Shown here: piece by piece, positions 37,548-46,942 of the stretch
Layout of the letters: each line of letters starts with the position of its first letter
How positions within the stretch are numbered: position 1 is the stretch's first letter
From: Maritimibacter alkaliphilus HTCC2654
GTDB taxonomy: Bacteria; Pseudomonadota; Alphaproteobacteria; Rhodobacterales; Rhodobacteraceae
DNA length: 64,000 nt
NCBI RefSeq assembly: GCF_000152805.1
Contig: NZ_CH902578.1
Span: 3,521,906-3,585,905, forward strand
Reading direction: 5' to 3'
Notes under the pieces: model-generated
Seen by the model: the letters and a program-made list of their open reading frames with translations, nothing else
Databases searched by the model: none
What the model was told of the DNA's origin: nothing
Translations under genes and position numbers: made by a program

Positions 37548-39476
37548 CTAGTTCATCGTCGATGGCAGCCAGAGCGACAGGGCCGGAAAAGCGATGATGA
37601 GGATGATCTTCACGATGTCCGCGATGATGAAGGGAAAGACGCCTTTCATCACCGTGGTCAGGCTGATCCTGGGGTCGATGTTCTTGATGATGAACAGGTT
37701 CATCCCGAACGGCGGCGTAATCATCCCGATCTCGACCACCACCAGCATGAGAACACCCCAGAACAGCATGTCGTATCCGAGGTGCAGGATGATCGGCGTC
37801 ACCACCGGAAGGGTGATAATCATCACGCCGAAGCTGTCCATCACCGAACCGAGTGCAAGATAGATCAGCACGAGGATCGCGAGGACGATCACCGGCTTTG
37901 CGTCGATCCCCGAGACCCAGGCGGCGACGAGGTCGGGCGCCTGGCTGAGATTGACGAAGAAAGCGAACATCAGACCGCCGAAGATCAGCGCATAGATCAT
38001 GGCGACGGTCGTCGTCGTCTCCGAAAACACGCGCAGCAGGGTGGCCCGGTTCAGCCGTCCGCGCAGGATCGCGAGCGCAAAGGCGCAGACCGCTCCGACA
38101 GCGGCGCTTTCCGTCACGGTGAACAGGCCCGAATAAAGCCCGCCGATCACGATGGCGAACATGCCGACCACCGGGCCGGCACCGACAAAGGCCGCGCGGA
38201 TTTCAGGGAATGGCACGCGGGCGGCGGCGGGCACCGTGTCTTTCGAGAACGTGACGGTCGCGAAGACCGCGCAGAAATAAAGCACGATGGCCAGCGCCGC
38301 GGGGATCATCGCCGCGACGAACAGCGCGCCAATGCTTTCCTCGGTCAGAAGGGCGAACAGGATGATGACGCCCGACGGCGGCACCAGCGCGCCGAGCGTG
38401 CCGCCTGCCGCGACCGTGGCGGTGGCAAGCGTGGGCGCGTATTTCAGCTTCCGCATTTCCGGGAGCGCCATGCGCCCGAATGTGGCCGAGGTCACGACCG
38501 AATTGCCGGACACGGCACCGAACCCGGCACAGGCCGCGATGGTGGCATAGGCGAGACCGCCTCTGAGAGGGCCGAGGATCGCGTTCCCCAGTCGAAACAG
38601 GTCGTGTGACACCCCGGCGGCGACCGAGAAGGCCCCCATGATGAGAAAGAGGGGCAGGGTCGCCACCTGATCGTTGCGCAGGAAATCGGCGGAATCGCCG
38701 CCGAAGGTGTTCACCGCCGCGTTCGGGCCAAGCACCGCCAGCGCGCCCACGACGCCGATCACGGCGGTGACCGAGGCGAGAGGGATCTGAAGAAACACCC
38801 CCAGCCACAACAGCGCGAAGGCGGCGAGCACGGCAAGGCCCGGACTGGCGTACATGAAGTTCGTGACGCCATCCATGTCGGTCAGCATCCAGTAGAGGAT
38901 GCCCAGACAGATCCCCGCGAACAGGGCGGCGAGCACCACGACGATCCCGCTCGATCCGGCGTCCTTTGGTGTCGCCACGGCGGCCCGCGTGTCGTTGACG
39001 ACGTGAAGCAATTGCACGGCGGACGACGCCCACATCGAAAGCGAAATGACGAAGTAGGCGGGGGCGAGCGGCACTTCGAGCAGCGCGGTGGCGCGGGCCT
39101 GCGTGTGATAGCGCAGACCAAGGCCCCAGATGCTCCACGCCAGCATGACGAAAAAGGCCAGCAGCACGACGGACCCGACGACGCTCAGCCATGCCGTCAT
39201 CCGCGCGCCGGTCAGCGGGGCGAGCAGGTCGATCTTGAGGTTCACCCGGTTCGCGGCGCCCGCCGGAAAGGTCGCGGCGACGGCGACGGCGAAGACCAGC
39301 GACATTACTTCGTTCAACGCGAAGACGGAATGGCCGAACAACCATTTGCCTAGCACGTCGGCGACGACGACGCCCGCCCCCAGCAGGATGCCGGCGATGG
39401 CGACGACGGCGATCCCGCCCGTGATGTTCCGCATCCAGCGGTCCGCCGCGCGCGGGGTGTCCAAGATGTCCTGCAT
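37548..39476 (-). CDS. TRAP transporter fused permease (DctQM)
   Basis: 642 aa. The start at 39476 (MQDILDTPRA) follows GGGAGGAGAGGAC; in-frame starts further upstream lack a ribosome binding site. Residues ~1-170 form the four-helix DctQ-like part. The remainder is the large DctM permease with repeated hydrophobic segments and motifs such as GFGAVSGNSVVTSATFGRMALPEM and LVPPSGVIILFALLTEES. Fusion of Q and M occurs in SiaQM-type systems. Works with the receptor encoded at 36297. The extradiol-type VOC gene 117 bp upstream is transcribed in the same direction. Confidence 0.9.
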   Translation of the reverse strand: MQDILDTPRAADRWMRNITGGIAVVAIAGILLGAGVVVADVLGKWLFGHSVFALNEVMSLVFAVAVAATFPAGAANRVNLKIDLLAPLTGARMTAWLSVVGSVVLLAFFVMLAWSIWGLGLRYHTQARATALLEVPLAPAYFVISLSMWASSAVQLLHVVNDTRAAVATPKDAGSSGIVVVLAALFAGICLGILYWMLTDMDGVTNFMYASPGLAVLAAFALLWLGVFLQIPLASVTAVIGVVGALAVLGPNAAVNTFGGDSADFLRNDQVATLPLFLIMGAFSVAAGVSHDLFRLGNAILGPLRGGLAYATIAACAGFGAVSGNSVVTSATFGRMALPEMRKLKYAPTLATATVAAGGTLGALVPPSGVIILFALLTEESIGALFVAAMIPAALAIVLYFCAVFATVTFSKDTVPAAARVPFPEIRAAFVGAGPVVGMFAIVIGGLYSGLFTVTESAAVGAVCAFALAILRGRLNRATLLRVFSETTTTVAMIYALIFGGLMFAFFVNLSQAPDLVAAWVSGIDAKPVIVLAILVLIYLALGSVMDSFGVMIITLPVVTPIILHLGYDMLFWGVLMLVVVEIGMITPPFGMNLFIIKNIDPRISLTTVMKGVFPFIIADIVKIILIIAFPALSLWLPSTMN

Positions 39477-39593
39477 GTCCTCTCCTCCCATGTCCGGCCT
39501 CTGCCGCGGAGCAGCCCCCGAGGGGGGCCGCATACCGGTGCCGGACACCTGATCGACCGGCCCCGTCACGATGCGCGCGACGGGCCTTCGCGC

Positions 39594-40523
39594 TTACGAT
39601 TTGCCCGGCGGGGGGCCACCCGGCGACCACTTTTCGACGTTCTCGAACAAAAACATCTGCGAGGCCTCCGCACTTATCGGCGTTTCACGCATGACCCAGT
39701 CGCCATCGTGCAGGTCCATGTCCGCATCGTATTCGATGTTCACGCGCAGCGGTGAGCTGAAATACCAGAACCAGTTGGAGCCAAATTTGTGGCGCCCCGG
39801 TCCCCAGAAGGACTCGTAGCCCTTCTTGATCATGCGCGACCCGGCCAGCATCAGATCGGTCGGCCCGGACATATGGAAGGCGAGGTGTTCGATGCCCTGC
39901 ATGTATTCGGGCGTCTGGATCATGAACAGCACGTGGTGATCGAGGTTCGCCTGCGGGCGCAGGAACGGCCCGGTGTTCGTGAACTTGTCGGTGATGACGA
40001 AGCCCAGCCGGTCGATGTAGAAATTCGCCATCCTGTCCATGTCGGGAACGAAGTAGACGATATGGCTCAGGGTGCGGGGGGCGGCCGTGGCCGCTTCGTC
40101 GGCGCCGACATGGTTCGGGGCGCGCCCGGGTTTGGCGCCGGGGGCGTTTATCATCTCGGCGGGCATGTCCAGCGTGACGCGCCGCGTGATGCGGAAGGCG
40201 ATCTGAAACCCTGCGTCGTCCTTGCAGGACAGCGTGCCATCGGCGGCCTTTGCGACGTCGCGGTCTTTCGACAGCTCGGTTTCGATCGCGTCGAGCGTGG
40301 CCTGATCCTCGACCCCCCAGATCGTCTGGCGCAGCCAGGAATTGGTGGGCAGGGGGGCGGGCAGGTCGGGGTCGTCGGTGGTGCACAGGCGGATCGCCGT
40401 CTTGTCGAGCGCCTCGAAGCGGCCGTCTCCGGTCGCGGTCAGTCCGAAGTCCGTCAGAAAGGCTTCGCAGGCGTCACGGTTGTCGACGCCAAAGACCAGT
40501 TCGTCCGGCCCGATGATGCGCAT
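39594..40523 (-). CDS. VOC-family extradiol dioxygenase-like protein
   Basis: 309 aa from 40523 (MRIIGPDEL) after AGGAGGACACC. Two VOC modules: N-terminal ~1-130 and C-terminal ~165-300. In the second module the type I extradiol metal ligands are present: His in TLSHIVYF, His in LDHHVLFM and Glu in RVNIEYDADM. This supports a metal-dependent ring-cleavage dioxygenase, though other VOC activities are possible. It is probably co-transcribed with the DctQM permease and diverges from the LysR gene. Confidence 0.8.
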   Translation of the reverse strand: MRIIGPDELVFGVDNRDACEAFLTDFGLTATGDGRFEALDKTAIRLCTTDDPDLPAPLPTNSWLRQTIWGVEDQATLDAIETELSKDRDVAKAADGTLSCKDDAGFQIAFRITRRVTLDMPAEMINAPGAKPGRAPNHVGADEAATAAPRTLSHIVYFVPDMDRMANFYIDRLGFVITDKFTNTGPFLRPQANLDHHVLFMIQTPEYMQGIEHLAFHMSGPTDLMLAGSRMIKKGYESFWGPGRHKFGSNWFWYFSSPLRVNIEYDADMDLHDGDWVMRETPISAEASQMFLFENVEKWSPGGPPPGKS

Positions 40524-40578
40524 GTCGGTGTCCTCCTTGCAGCTTCGGGGACCGTATGGGACTTCCAATCATTCGGAA

Positions 40579-40604
40579 AATGGATATTTTTTATATTATC
40601 CATT
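40579..40604. promoter_or_regulatory. Inverted repeat in the LysR/VOC divergent region
   Basis: AATGGATA and TATCCATT, perfect 8-bp arms separated by 10 AT-rich bases, lie between divergent start codons at 40523 and 40636. Position and AT-rich spacing fit a LysR-type regulator binding site and overlapping promoter. Confidence 0.6.
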
Positions 40605-40635
40605 GATTCTGAAAATGCACCGAAGAGGGTTCTGC

Positions 40636-41568
40636 ATGCGGTTCAAGAAGCTCGATCTCAACCTGCTGGTGGCGCTGGATCACATGCTGGAGCACCGCTC
40701 GGTCACCGAGGCGGCGGGGCGGATGTTCATGTCGCAATCCGCGATGTCGAACGCGCTGACACGGCTTCGCACCTATTTCGACGATCCGCTGCTCGTACAG
40801 GTGGGCCGCCGGATGGAGCTGACCCCGCGCGCCGAAGCCTTGCGGCCCGCGATCCGCGACGTTCTCGTGCGCGTAGAGGCCGCGATCGACCGGGGTCCGC
40901 AGTTCGAGCCGGACCAATCGGACCGCACCTTCAACCTGCTGTTGTCCGACTACAGCCTGAGAGTGCTGATGCCGACCATGTTCCGGCTCGCCGATGACCA
41001 GAATGCGACCGTGCGGTTCAATCTTCGGGCGCAGGAAATAGCGCCCTACAACCAGATCGAACGGGGTGAGGTCGATCTCTTGATCGCGCCGGAGCCTTTC
41101 GTGTCGCCCGACCACCCCTCGACGCTTCTGTATGAGGATCGTTATGTTGTGGTCGCATGGGCCAAGGGAAAATACGGCACCGGCCCGATGGACAGCCGCG
41201 CCTATGAGGCCGCGGGGCATGTGGTGATGGTGCCGCCGCAACAGGCCCAGACCGTCGATGGGCGTCTGATTGCGGGGGGCGGGCTTACACGACGGGTCGA
41301 GGCGACGACCTTTTCGTTCGCATCGCTGCCTTACCTCATCACCGGAACCAATCGGATCGCGACGGTCCACGGACGGCTCGCGGCCCTGATGATGAACGAG
41401 GCCGACCTCGTGTCCTACTCGCTGCCGGTCGAAGCGCCGCCGCTTCGCCAGATGATCCAGTGGCACATGCTGCGCGATGGCGACCCCGGCCTGTCATGGC
41501 TGCGCGATCTGGCGCTGGCCTCGGCCGCGACCCTCGACGGCATTGATGCGATGGATGCATTGAATTAA
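40636..41568 (+). CDS. LysR-family transcriptional regulator
   Basis: 310 aa. The N-terminus MRFKKLDLNLLVALDHMLEHRSVTEAAGRMFMSQSAMSNALTRLR-type HTH (residues 1-60) is close to the NodD-like branch of LysR proteins. The effector domain follows (RTFNLLLSDYSLRVLMP). ATG at 40636, after GAAGAGGG. Divergent from the VOC/TRAP genes and 66 bp upstream of a flavin monooxygenase gene, so it probably controls both sides in response to an aromatic acid. Confidence 0.9.
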   Translation: MRFKKLDLNLLVALDHMLEHRSVTEAAGRMFMSQSAMSNALTRLRTYFDDPLLVQVGRRMELTPRAEALRPAIRDVLVRVEAAIDRGPQFEPDQSDRTFNLLLSDYSLRVLMPTMFRLADDQNATVRFNLRAQEIAPYNQIERGEVDLLIAPEPFVSPDHPSTLLYEDRYVVVAWAKGKYGTGPMDSRAYEAAGHVVMVPPQQAQTVDGRLIAGGGLTRRVEATTFSFASLPYLITGTNRIATVHGRLAALMMNEADLVSYSLPVEAPPLRQMIQWHMLRDGDPGLSWLRDLALASAATLDGIDAMDALN

Positions 41569-41634
41569 ACCTGTCAATTTTTCAAATACCCCAACCCTGC
41601 CTAGGGTTCACCCCGAACAGGGAGGAAACGGGTC

Positions 41635-42762
41635 GTGAAGGTAGACAAGGCACTCGTCGTCGGCGGCGGGATCGGCGGGCTGTGCACCGGCATCGCGCTG
41701 CGGCAGAAAGGCATCGAGGTCGAGATCATCGAGCGCGACCCGGAATGGACGGTCTATGGCGTAGGGATCATCCAGCAGATGAATTCGATCCGCGCGATGC
41801 ACCAGCTTCAGGTGCTCGACGACTACCTCTCGCGCGCCTGGGGGTTCGACCGGACGACCCTGTTCGTCGGGCCGCAGGGGCACAAGGAAGCCGAGTTCGA
41901 CGCGCCGCGTCTGGCAGGGCCCGACTATCCGTCGAACGCCGGAATCCTGCGCCGTGACCTGCAAAAGGTGCTGGCCGACAAGGTGGCCGAGGTCGGTGCG
42001 ACCGTGCGCCTTGGGATCACGGTGACCGCGATGGCGGATGACGGAGACGGGGTCGATGTGACCTTTTCCGACGGCGGGACGGCGCGATACGACATCGTCG
42101 TCGGGGCCGACGGCGTGTTCTCGTCCACCCGCCGCATGATCCTGCCGGACGCGCCGCAGCCGCGCTACACGGGGCAATGGGTTTGGCGTTACAACCTGCG
42201 CCGCCCGCCCGAGGTCGAGGGCATCCACGTCTTCGCCGGTCCCTGCAACGCCGGGCTGACCCCGTTGAACGAAGACCTGATGTATATGTTTCTTCTGTCG
42301 GAGGAGCCTGAGGGGTTCAAACTTCCCGTCAAAGGCTCCGCCGCCGCGATGCGCGACCGGGCCTTGCGCAGCATGGCCCCGCCCCAGATCGCCGCATACC
42401 TCGACCAGATCACCGAGGACGCCGAGGTGGTGGCCCGGCCGCTCGAGGTCATCTTGCTGGAGGACGATTGGCACAAGGGCCGCGTCGTCCTCATTGGCGA
42501 TGCCGTTCACGCGGCGACACCGCATCTGGCGCAGGGTGCGGGCATGGCGATCGAGGATGCGTTGGTTCTGGCCGACGAACTGGGCAAGCACGACACCCCG
42601 GACGAGGTGTTCACGGCCTTCCGCGCGCGCCGTATGCCGCGCGTGGCCCATGTCGCCAAGACATCGATCCTGATCGGCGACGCCCAGATGGGCAAGGTGC
42701 CGCCCGTCGATGTGGGGGCGCTGAACGGTCAGACGATGGGCATGATGGCCCAACCGATCTGA
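41635..42762 (+). CDS. FAD-dependent monooxygenase (salicylate hydroxylase-like)
   Basis: 375 aa from GTG 41635 after GGGAGGAAACG. FAD motif ALVVGGGIGGLCTGIALRQKG, the DG motif DIVVGADGVFS, and the second FAD motif RVVLIGDAVHAATPHLAQGAG define class A aromatic hydroxylases. It hydroxylates a ring acid using NAD(P)H and O2, producing a substrate that the extradiol-type protein at 39594 might cleave. Substrate undetermined. Probably LysR-controlled. Confidence 0.88.
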   Translation: MKVDKALVVGGGIGGLCTGIALRQKGIEVEIIERDPEWTVYGVGIIQQMNSIRAMHQLQVLDDYLSRAWGFDRTTLFVGPQGHKEAEFDAPRLAGPDYPSNAGILRRDLQKVLADKVAEVGATVRLGITVTAMADDGDGVDVTFSDGGTARYDIVVGADGVFSSTRRMILPDAPQPRYTGQWVWRYNLRRPPEVEGIHVFAGPCNAGLTPLNEDLMYMFLLSEEPEGFKLPVKGSAAAMRDRALRSMAPPQIAAYLDQITEDAEVVARPLEVILLEDDWHKGRVVLIGDAVHAATPHLAQGAGMAIEDALVLADELGKHDTPDEVFTAFRARRMPRVAHVAKTSILIGDAQMGKVPPVDVGALNGQTMGMMAQPI

Positions 42763-42807
42763 CCGCTCATTCGGCTCATGGTGCCGCGACCGAAGAGATC
42801 GGCGCGC

Positions 42808-43272
42808 TCAGGTGACGATATAGACGTCGATCCGGATGGTGCGGCCCATCGGGGCGAGAGAGCAGATGAAAAGCCGTTCGGTCAGCCAGCGGTGCGGGCC
42901 GGATGGCGCGTCGAACACCGGGGCGGCGCGCATGTAGAACTCCGACGGATCGACGGCCTCGCCCGACCGAAGCCGTGTGCGCACGTCGTCGGATGAGACG
43001 CGCAGTCCCTTGTTCACCACGTAGATCGGCGTTCCGTCCTCGGCTTCGATCGTATACCGCGCCTCGATTCGGCTGGTGCCGTCCGGCGCGATCACCGGCC
43101 AATCCGACCCGCCCGGCAGGACCCGCCCGGTGAGGCGGGGGCCAACGACCCGGCCCCCGGTGATCGGGATGTGGAGCCGCTCGCCATCGGGCGACGTTCC
43201 TGCCGAAAGCGGCGCGTCGATCTCGGCCTCGATGGTGAAGGCGAGGTCGAGACCGGGCGTGAAGGGTTTCAT
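42808..43272 (-). CDS. DUF3237 domain protein
   Basis: 154 aa starting at 43272, overlapping the upstream hydrolase gene by 4 bp. The region DLAFTIEAEIDAPLSAG...RLHIPITGGRVVGPRLTGRVLPGGSDW matches the beta-barrel DUF3237 family, often found beside aromatic catabolic genes. No catalytic residues can be assigned. The context of hydrolase and monooxygenase suggests an isomerase- or lactone-handling accessory role, but this is unproven. Confidence 0.75.
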   Translation of the reverse strand: MKPFTPGLDLAFTIEAEIDAPLSAGTSPDGERLHIPITGGRVVGPRLTGRVLPGGSDWPVIAPDGTSRIEARYTIEAEDGTPIYVVNKGLRVSSDDVRTRLRSGEAVDPSEFYMRAAPVFDAPSGPHRWLTERLFICSLAPMGRTIRIDVYIVT

Positions 43273-44201
43273 CGGGCGGCGAGCCAGTCGGTCATCTTGC
43301 GCAGCTTGGCCTGCGCGTCGTCGCAATATTCCATCGACCGCAGGTAGCCGTGGATCAACCCGTCGCCCTTGTCGAGCACGACGGGAACCCCGGCGGCCTT
43401 GAGCTTTTCGGCGTAGATCACGCCACTGTCGTAAAGCGGATCGTTCTCGGCCACAGCGACAAAGGCCGGGGCCGCGCCTGAGTGATCGTCGGCCACGTAG
43501 GGCGCGCAACGCGGATCGTCGCGCAGCATGTGCTCGTTCTCTTCGCCGCCCACGAACATCCGGTTGTTCGCCGCCATCCCCTTGGTCTGCAGCAGCGGCG
43601 CGTTGGCGTTGGCGATCATCGACGGGCGTTCGAGGTCGAACTCGGTGACGGGATAGATCAGAAGCTGGGCGATGAACGGAAACTCGTCCTTCATGGCGAG
43701 CGCCGTGGCCGCGGCCAGATTGCCGCCCGCGCTATCGCCGCCGACGGCGATCCGCTCCGGGTCGATCCCCAGCAGGTCGGCGTTCACACGGCACCACCGC
43801 GCCACGTCGCACATCTGGAGAAACGCGGTCGGAAACGGGTGGTCGGGCAGAAGGTAGTAATCCACCGACACGACTGTCTGCTTGTTCCACGACGCGATCC
43901 GCGAGGTGATGTCGGCATGGGTTTCGGGCGAGCCCTGAACGAACCCGCCGCCATGGGCGTAGATCAGGCAATCCTGCGTTCCGCCAGAGGTGTGACGATA
44001 GACACGCACGCGAACCGGGCCCGCCGCGCTTTCGATATGATGTTCGGTCGCATCATCCACGTCCTCGGGCTTGGGCAATGCCATGTTCGCGGCCACGCCT
44101 TCGAAATGCGCCTTGCGTTCGGGCAGGGTCGCGCCGGGCTTGAGCGAGGCCCATTCGGACGTCCATTTCGCCATGAAGGCGTCGATTTGGGGATTGAGCA
44201 T
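43269..44201 (-). CDS. Alpha/beta hydrolase, HSL-type esterase
   Basis: 310 aa. Oxyanion motif AHGGGFVQGS, nucleophile GGDSAGGNLAAA, acid in VAENDPLYDSG and histidine in GLIHGYLRSM. Carboxylesterase likely acting on a small ester or lactone intermediate. Co-directional with the DUF3237 gene and with the TetR gene, whose stop lies 3 bp before this start; probably one leftward transcript. Confidence 0.88.
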   Translation of the reverse strand: MLNPQIDAFMAKWTSEWASLKPGATLPERKAHFEGVAANMALPKPEDVDDATEHHIESAAGPVRVRVYRHTSGGTQDCLIYAHGGGFVQGSPETHADITSRIASWNKQTVVSVDYYLLPDHPFPTAFLQMCDVARWCRVNADLLGIDPERIAVGGDSAGGNLAAATALAMKDEFPFIAQLLIYPVTEFDLERPSMIANANAPLLQTKGMAANNRMFVGGEENEHMLRDDPRCAPYVADDHSGAAPAFVAVAENDPLYDSGVIYAEKLKAAGVPVVLDKGDGLIHGYLRSMEYCDDAQAKLRKMTDWLAAR

Positions 44202-44204
44202 GTT

Positions 44205-44864
44205 TCACCTTTTCAGAACGTCGCCAAGAACCATCGACACGGCACGCTCGCGCAACCTGTCCTGTCCTTCGCGGGTGTAGAGAGATTTGCCGAACAGCGA
44301 CGAAAACGTCGGCTTGTTCGACACGTTGAAAACGGAGAGCGCCGAGATCTGCCAGTGCAGTTCGGTCGCATCGAGTCCTTCGCGGAAATCGCCGGACGCC
44401 TCGCCCCGGGCGATGAGCGTTTCCAGCCGCGCGATGGCTTTCTTGTTCAGCCCGCGGATCACGGTCGAGGCGTTCAGGTAATCCGCGTGGTGGACGTTCT
44501 CGATCATCACCATGCGAATGAAATCGGTGTTCTTGCGGTGATGGTCGAAGGTGAAGGACACGAGCCGTTCAAGCGCCTCGACCGGGGGCAGAACGTCCAG
44601 ATCCAGCTTTTCCTCGCCCTGTCGGACCTTGGAATAGGCTGCTTCGAGGGCGCGCATGTAAAGCGTCTCTTTGTCCTCGAAGTAGTAGTAGATCATCCGC
44701 TTCGAGGTGCTCGTGCGGGCCGAGATATCGTCGATCTTGGCGCCGGAAAGACCGTTCTGCGCGAACTCGGCCATCGCCGCTTCGATGATGTCACGCTTGA
44801 CCCGCTCCGGGTCCTGTTTCCAGCCAGACTTTGGTTTCGTATTTTTTTCCAATGACTTGGCCAA
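44205..44864 (-). CDS. TetR-family transcriptional regulator
   Basis: 219 aa from a TTG at 44864. GGGGAGGAG five bases upstream fixes this start; a longer in-frame GTG start at 44897 would contain the binding site. HTH: AEFAQNGLSGAKIDDISARTSTSKRMIYYYFEDKETLY. The ligand domain (~80-219) is of the type common in regulators of quinate and aromatic catabolism. Divergent from the shikimate/quinate dehydrogenase gene, so it probably controls the 45-50.6 kb operon as well as the leftward hydrolase genes. Confidence 0.87.
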   Translation of the reverse strand: MAKSLEKNTKPKSGWKQDPERVKRDIIEAAMAEFAQNGLSGAKIDDISARTSTSKRMIYYYFEDKETLYMRALEAAYSKVRQGEEKLDLDVLPPVEALERLVSFTFDHHRKNTDFIRMVMIENVHHADYLNASTVIRGLNKKAIARLETLIARGEASGDFREGLDATELHWQISALSVFNVSNKPTFSSLFGKSLYTREGQDRLRERAVSMVLGDVLKR

Positions 44865-44927
44865 TTCTCTCCTCCCCGTTTCAGACAGGGTTAGCACGTC
44901 AATAATTAAACCCCAAGTTAAAAGTGA

Positions 44928-44933
44928 TTGACA
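44928..44933 (+). promoter_or_regulatory. Possible -35 element of the quinate/shikimate operon
   Basis: TTGACA in the divergent region, with a poor -10 match (CATTTT) 17 bp downstream. The AT-rich segment carries similar AAACC-containing words at about 44905-44914 and 44935-44944 (TTAAACCCC, TTTAAACCGC), which may be part of the TetR operator. Confidence 0.35.
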
Positions 44934-45005
44934 GATTTAAACCGCGATTCCATTTTGGCGCCATGCTTGGACGACTCGTTCGCCGGGCGAGGGAGGATGA
45001 CTGAA

Positions 45006-45881
45006 ATGAAGCTTGGCTCGGCCGAGACAGCGCAAGACGCGCCGGATGCGACTGCACGCAAGGTGCAGGTCGGTCTGATCGGTCGCGGTATCCAGCTTTC
45101 GCGCACGCCGGCCATGCATGTCGCTGAAGGCAAGGCGCTGGGCCTCGACTACGCCTACGACCTGATCGACCCGGACGCGATGGAAAGCGCGCCCGACCTG
45201 AGCGCCCTGATCGACCGCGCCGAGGCGGATGGGTTCGCCGGTCTGAACGTGACCTTTCCCTATAAACGCGAAGTGATGGCGCTGCTTGACGAGCTGTCAC
45301 CCGCTTCGACGAAGGTGGGGGCCGTGAACACCGTCGTGTTCCGGGACGGCAAGCGCCGTGGTCACAACACCGATTTCTGGGGCTTTGCCGAAAGCCTGCG
45401 CCGGGGTCTGCCGGATGCGCCGAAAGAGGCGGTTCTGCTTCTGGGTGCGGGCGGTGCCGGCGGCGCGGTGGCCCATGCGCTGCGCGATGTGGGTGTCGGA
45501 ACCCTGTTCATCTACGACGCGAACACCAAGGCCGCCGCCGCGCTTGCGGATGCGGTCGAGGGCCGCGCGATCACCGACCTCGCCGCTGCGGCGGCCGGGT
45601 CCGACGGCATCGTGAACGCCACCCCGATGGGCATGGCGAAACTGCCCGGTATGGCGATCCCGGCCGATCTGATCGAGCCGCGCCACTGGGTCGCCGATAT
45701 CGTTTATTTCCCGCGTGAGACCGAGCTTCTGGCCACGGCGCGCGCGCGGGGGTGCCGGGTGCTCGACGGCTCCGGCATGGCCGTGTTTCAGGCCGTGCGC
45801 GCCTTTGAACTGTTTTCGGGGCTGGTCCCCGATCCCAACCGGATGCGGGCCACGTTCGAGGCCTTCACCGACCCAAACTGA
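45006..45881 (+). CDS. Shikimate/quinate dehydrogenase
   Basis: 291 aa from ATG 45006; GGGAGG precedes it at an ideal distance (ATG 44997 is possible). Motifs: NVTFPYK with catalytic K87, GAVNTV, GHNTDFWGF with D123, and the NAD(P) loop GAGGAGGA. The substrate pocket reads LSRTPAMH where AroE has the pattern S-x-S; threonine in place of the second serine is typical of quinate/catabolic homologues. It oxidises quinate or shikimate to the 3-dehydro acid. Clustered with QuiC and an importer, so catabolic rather than biosynthetic. Confidence 0.88.
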   Translation: MKLGSAETAQDAPDATARKVQVGLIGRGIQLSRTPAMHVAEGKALGLDYAYDLIDPDAMESAPDLSALIDRAEADGFAGLNVTFPYKREVMALLDELSPASTKVGAVNTVVFRDGKRRGHNTDFWGFAESLRRGLPDAPKEAVLLLGAGGAGGAVAHALRDVGVGTLFIYDANTKAAAALADAVEGRAITDLAAAAAGSDGIVNATPMGMAKLPGMAIPADLIEPRHWVADIVYFPRETELLATARARGCRVLDGSGMAVFQAVRAFELFSGLVPDPNRMRATFEAFTDPN

Positions 45882-45902
45882 ACGCGAAAGGGAGGATTAC
45901 CA

Positions 45903-46877
45903 ATGCGTTTCACTACCACCATCTCGGCTCTGGCCATCTGTGCGGCCGGTGCTGCGACCGCGCAGGACGTTGTCGAACTCACCTATTCGGATACCGTGCC
46001 GGAAACCGATCCGCGCTCGGCCATCCTGAAGGCCGAGTTCGGCGATTGCCTTGGCGACGGCTTCAACTTCCAGCCCTACCACGGCGCGACCCTGTTCCAG
46101 CAGGGCACCGAGCTGACCGCGATGCAGCGCGGCAACCTCGACATGGGCAACCTCGCTATTTTCGACTTCTACAACCAGGTCCCCTCGACCAGCGTTCTGG
46201 GCACCCCGTTCCTGTTCCGTGATTACGAGCACATGCGCGCCGTCTACGACAGCGACGTTCTGGCCGATCTGGAAGCCGAAATCGAGGAAAAGGCCGGGGT
46301 CAAGATCCTCGCCTATCCCTACATCGGCGCCCGTCATCTGGGCTACAAAGGCGACAAGGAATACATGACGCCCGCCGATCTCGAAGGCATGAAGCTGCGG
46401 ATGCCGGGCGGCGAAGGCTGGCAGTTCGTCGGTCAGGCCATGGGCGCGACCCCGGTCCCCGTCGCCTTCACCGAGGTCTACACCGCGCTTCAGTCCGGTG
46501 CGATCGACGGTCAGGACAACGGCTTCCCGGCGACCGCGTCGATGAAGTTCCACGAGGTCATCAACTACATCGGCACCACGTCGCACCTGATCGCGGCGAA
46601 CGAGTTCACCATCTCGCTCGACAAGTGGAATTCGATGAACGAAGAGCAGCAGGCGAAGGTGCAGGAATGCGCCGACAACTTCGAAGCCGCGCTCGACGCC
46701 TCGACGCTGGAGCTTGAAGAAAGCAAGCGCGCCGAGATCGAAGCCGCCGGTGTGACCGTCTACGCCCCCGACAACGCCGCCTTCCAAGAGCACGTGCTGG
46801 GCGTCTATGCCGACAGCAAGTACTCGGCAGATTGGCCCGAAGGGCTGGTCGAGGCCATTCAGGCCGTCGGTCAGTAA
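45903..46877 (+). CDS. TRAP transporter substrate-binding protein (DctP family)
   Basis: 324 aa. The start at 45903 follows AAAGGGAGGATTACCA. Signal peptide ISALAICAAGAATAQ; DctP motifs include LGYKGDKEYMTPADLEGMKLRMPGG-type and AFTEVYTALQSGAIDGQDNG. Lies 21 bp after the dehydrogenase and before DctQ/DctM, so quinate or shikimate is the likely ligand. Confidence 0.9.
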   Translation: MRFTTTISALAICAAGAATAQDVVELTYSDTVPETDPRSAILKAEFGDCLGDGFNFQPYHGATLFQQGTELTAMQRGNLDMGNLAIFDFYNQVPSTSVLGTPFLFRDYEHMRAVYDSDVLADLEAEIEEKAGVKILAYPYIGARHLGYKGDKEYMTPADLEGMKLRMPGGEGWQFVGQAMGATPVPVAFTEVYTALQSGAIDGQDNGFPATASMKFHEVINYIGTTSHLIAANEFTISLDKWNSMNEEQQAKVQECADNFEAALDASTLELEESKRAEIEAAGVTVYAPDNAAFQEHVLGVYADSKYSADWPEGLVEAIQAVGQ

Positions 46878-46896
46878 GCACGCCAAGCGCGATACG

Positions 46897-46922
46897 GGCA
46901 GGCGGGGGAAACCTCGCCTGCC
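46897..46922 (+). promoter_or_regulatory. Intercistronic stem-loop with GAAA loop between dctP and dctQ
   Basis: GGCAGGCG pairs with CGCCTGCC (8 bp), with additional inner G-C pairs closing on a GAAA tetraloop. It is followed by no T-run. Probably stabilises the binding-protein message relative to the permeases. Confidence 0.6.
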
Positions 46923-46942
46923 TTCACGAGCCGGAGGGGCAT

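Noticed and set aside
38203-39630. Leftward 475-residue frame overlapping the DctQM gene
   Set aside because: Arg/Gly-rich translation in a shifted frame of the permease gene, which is clearly the real coding frame.
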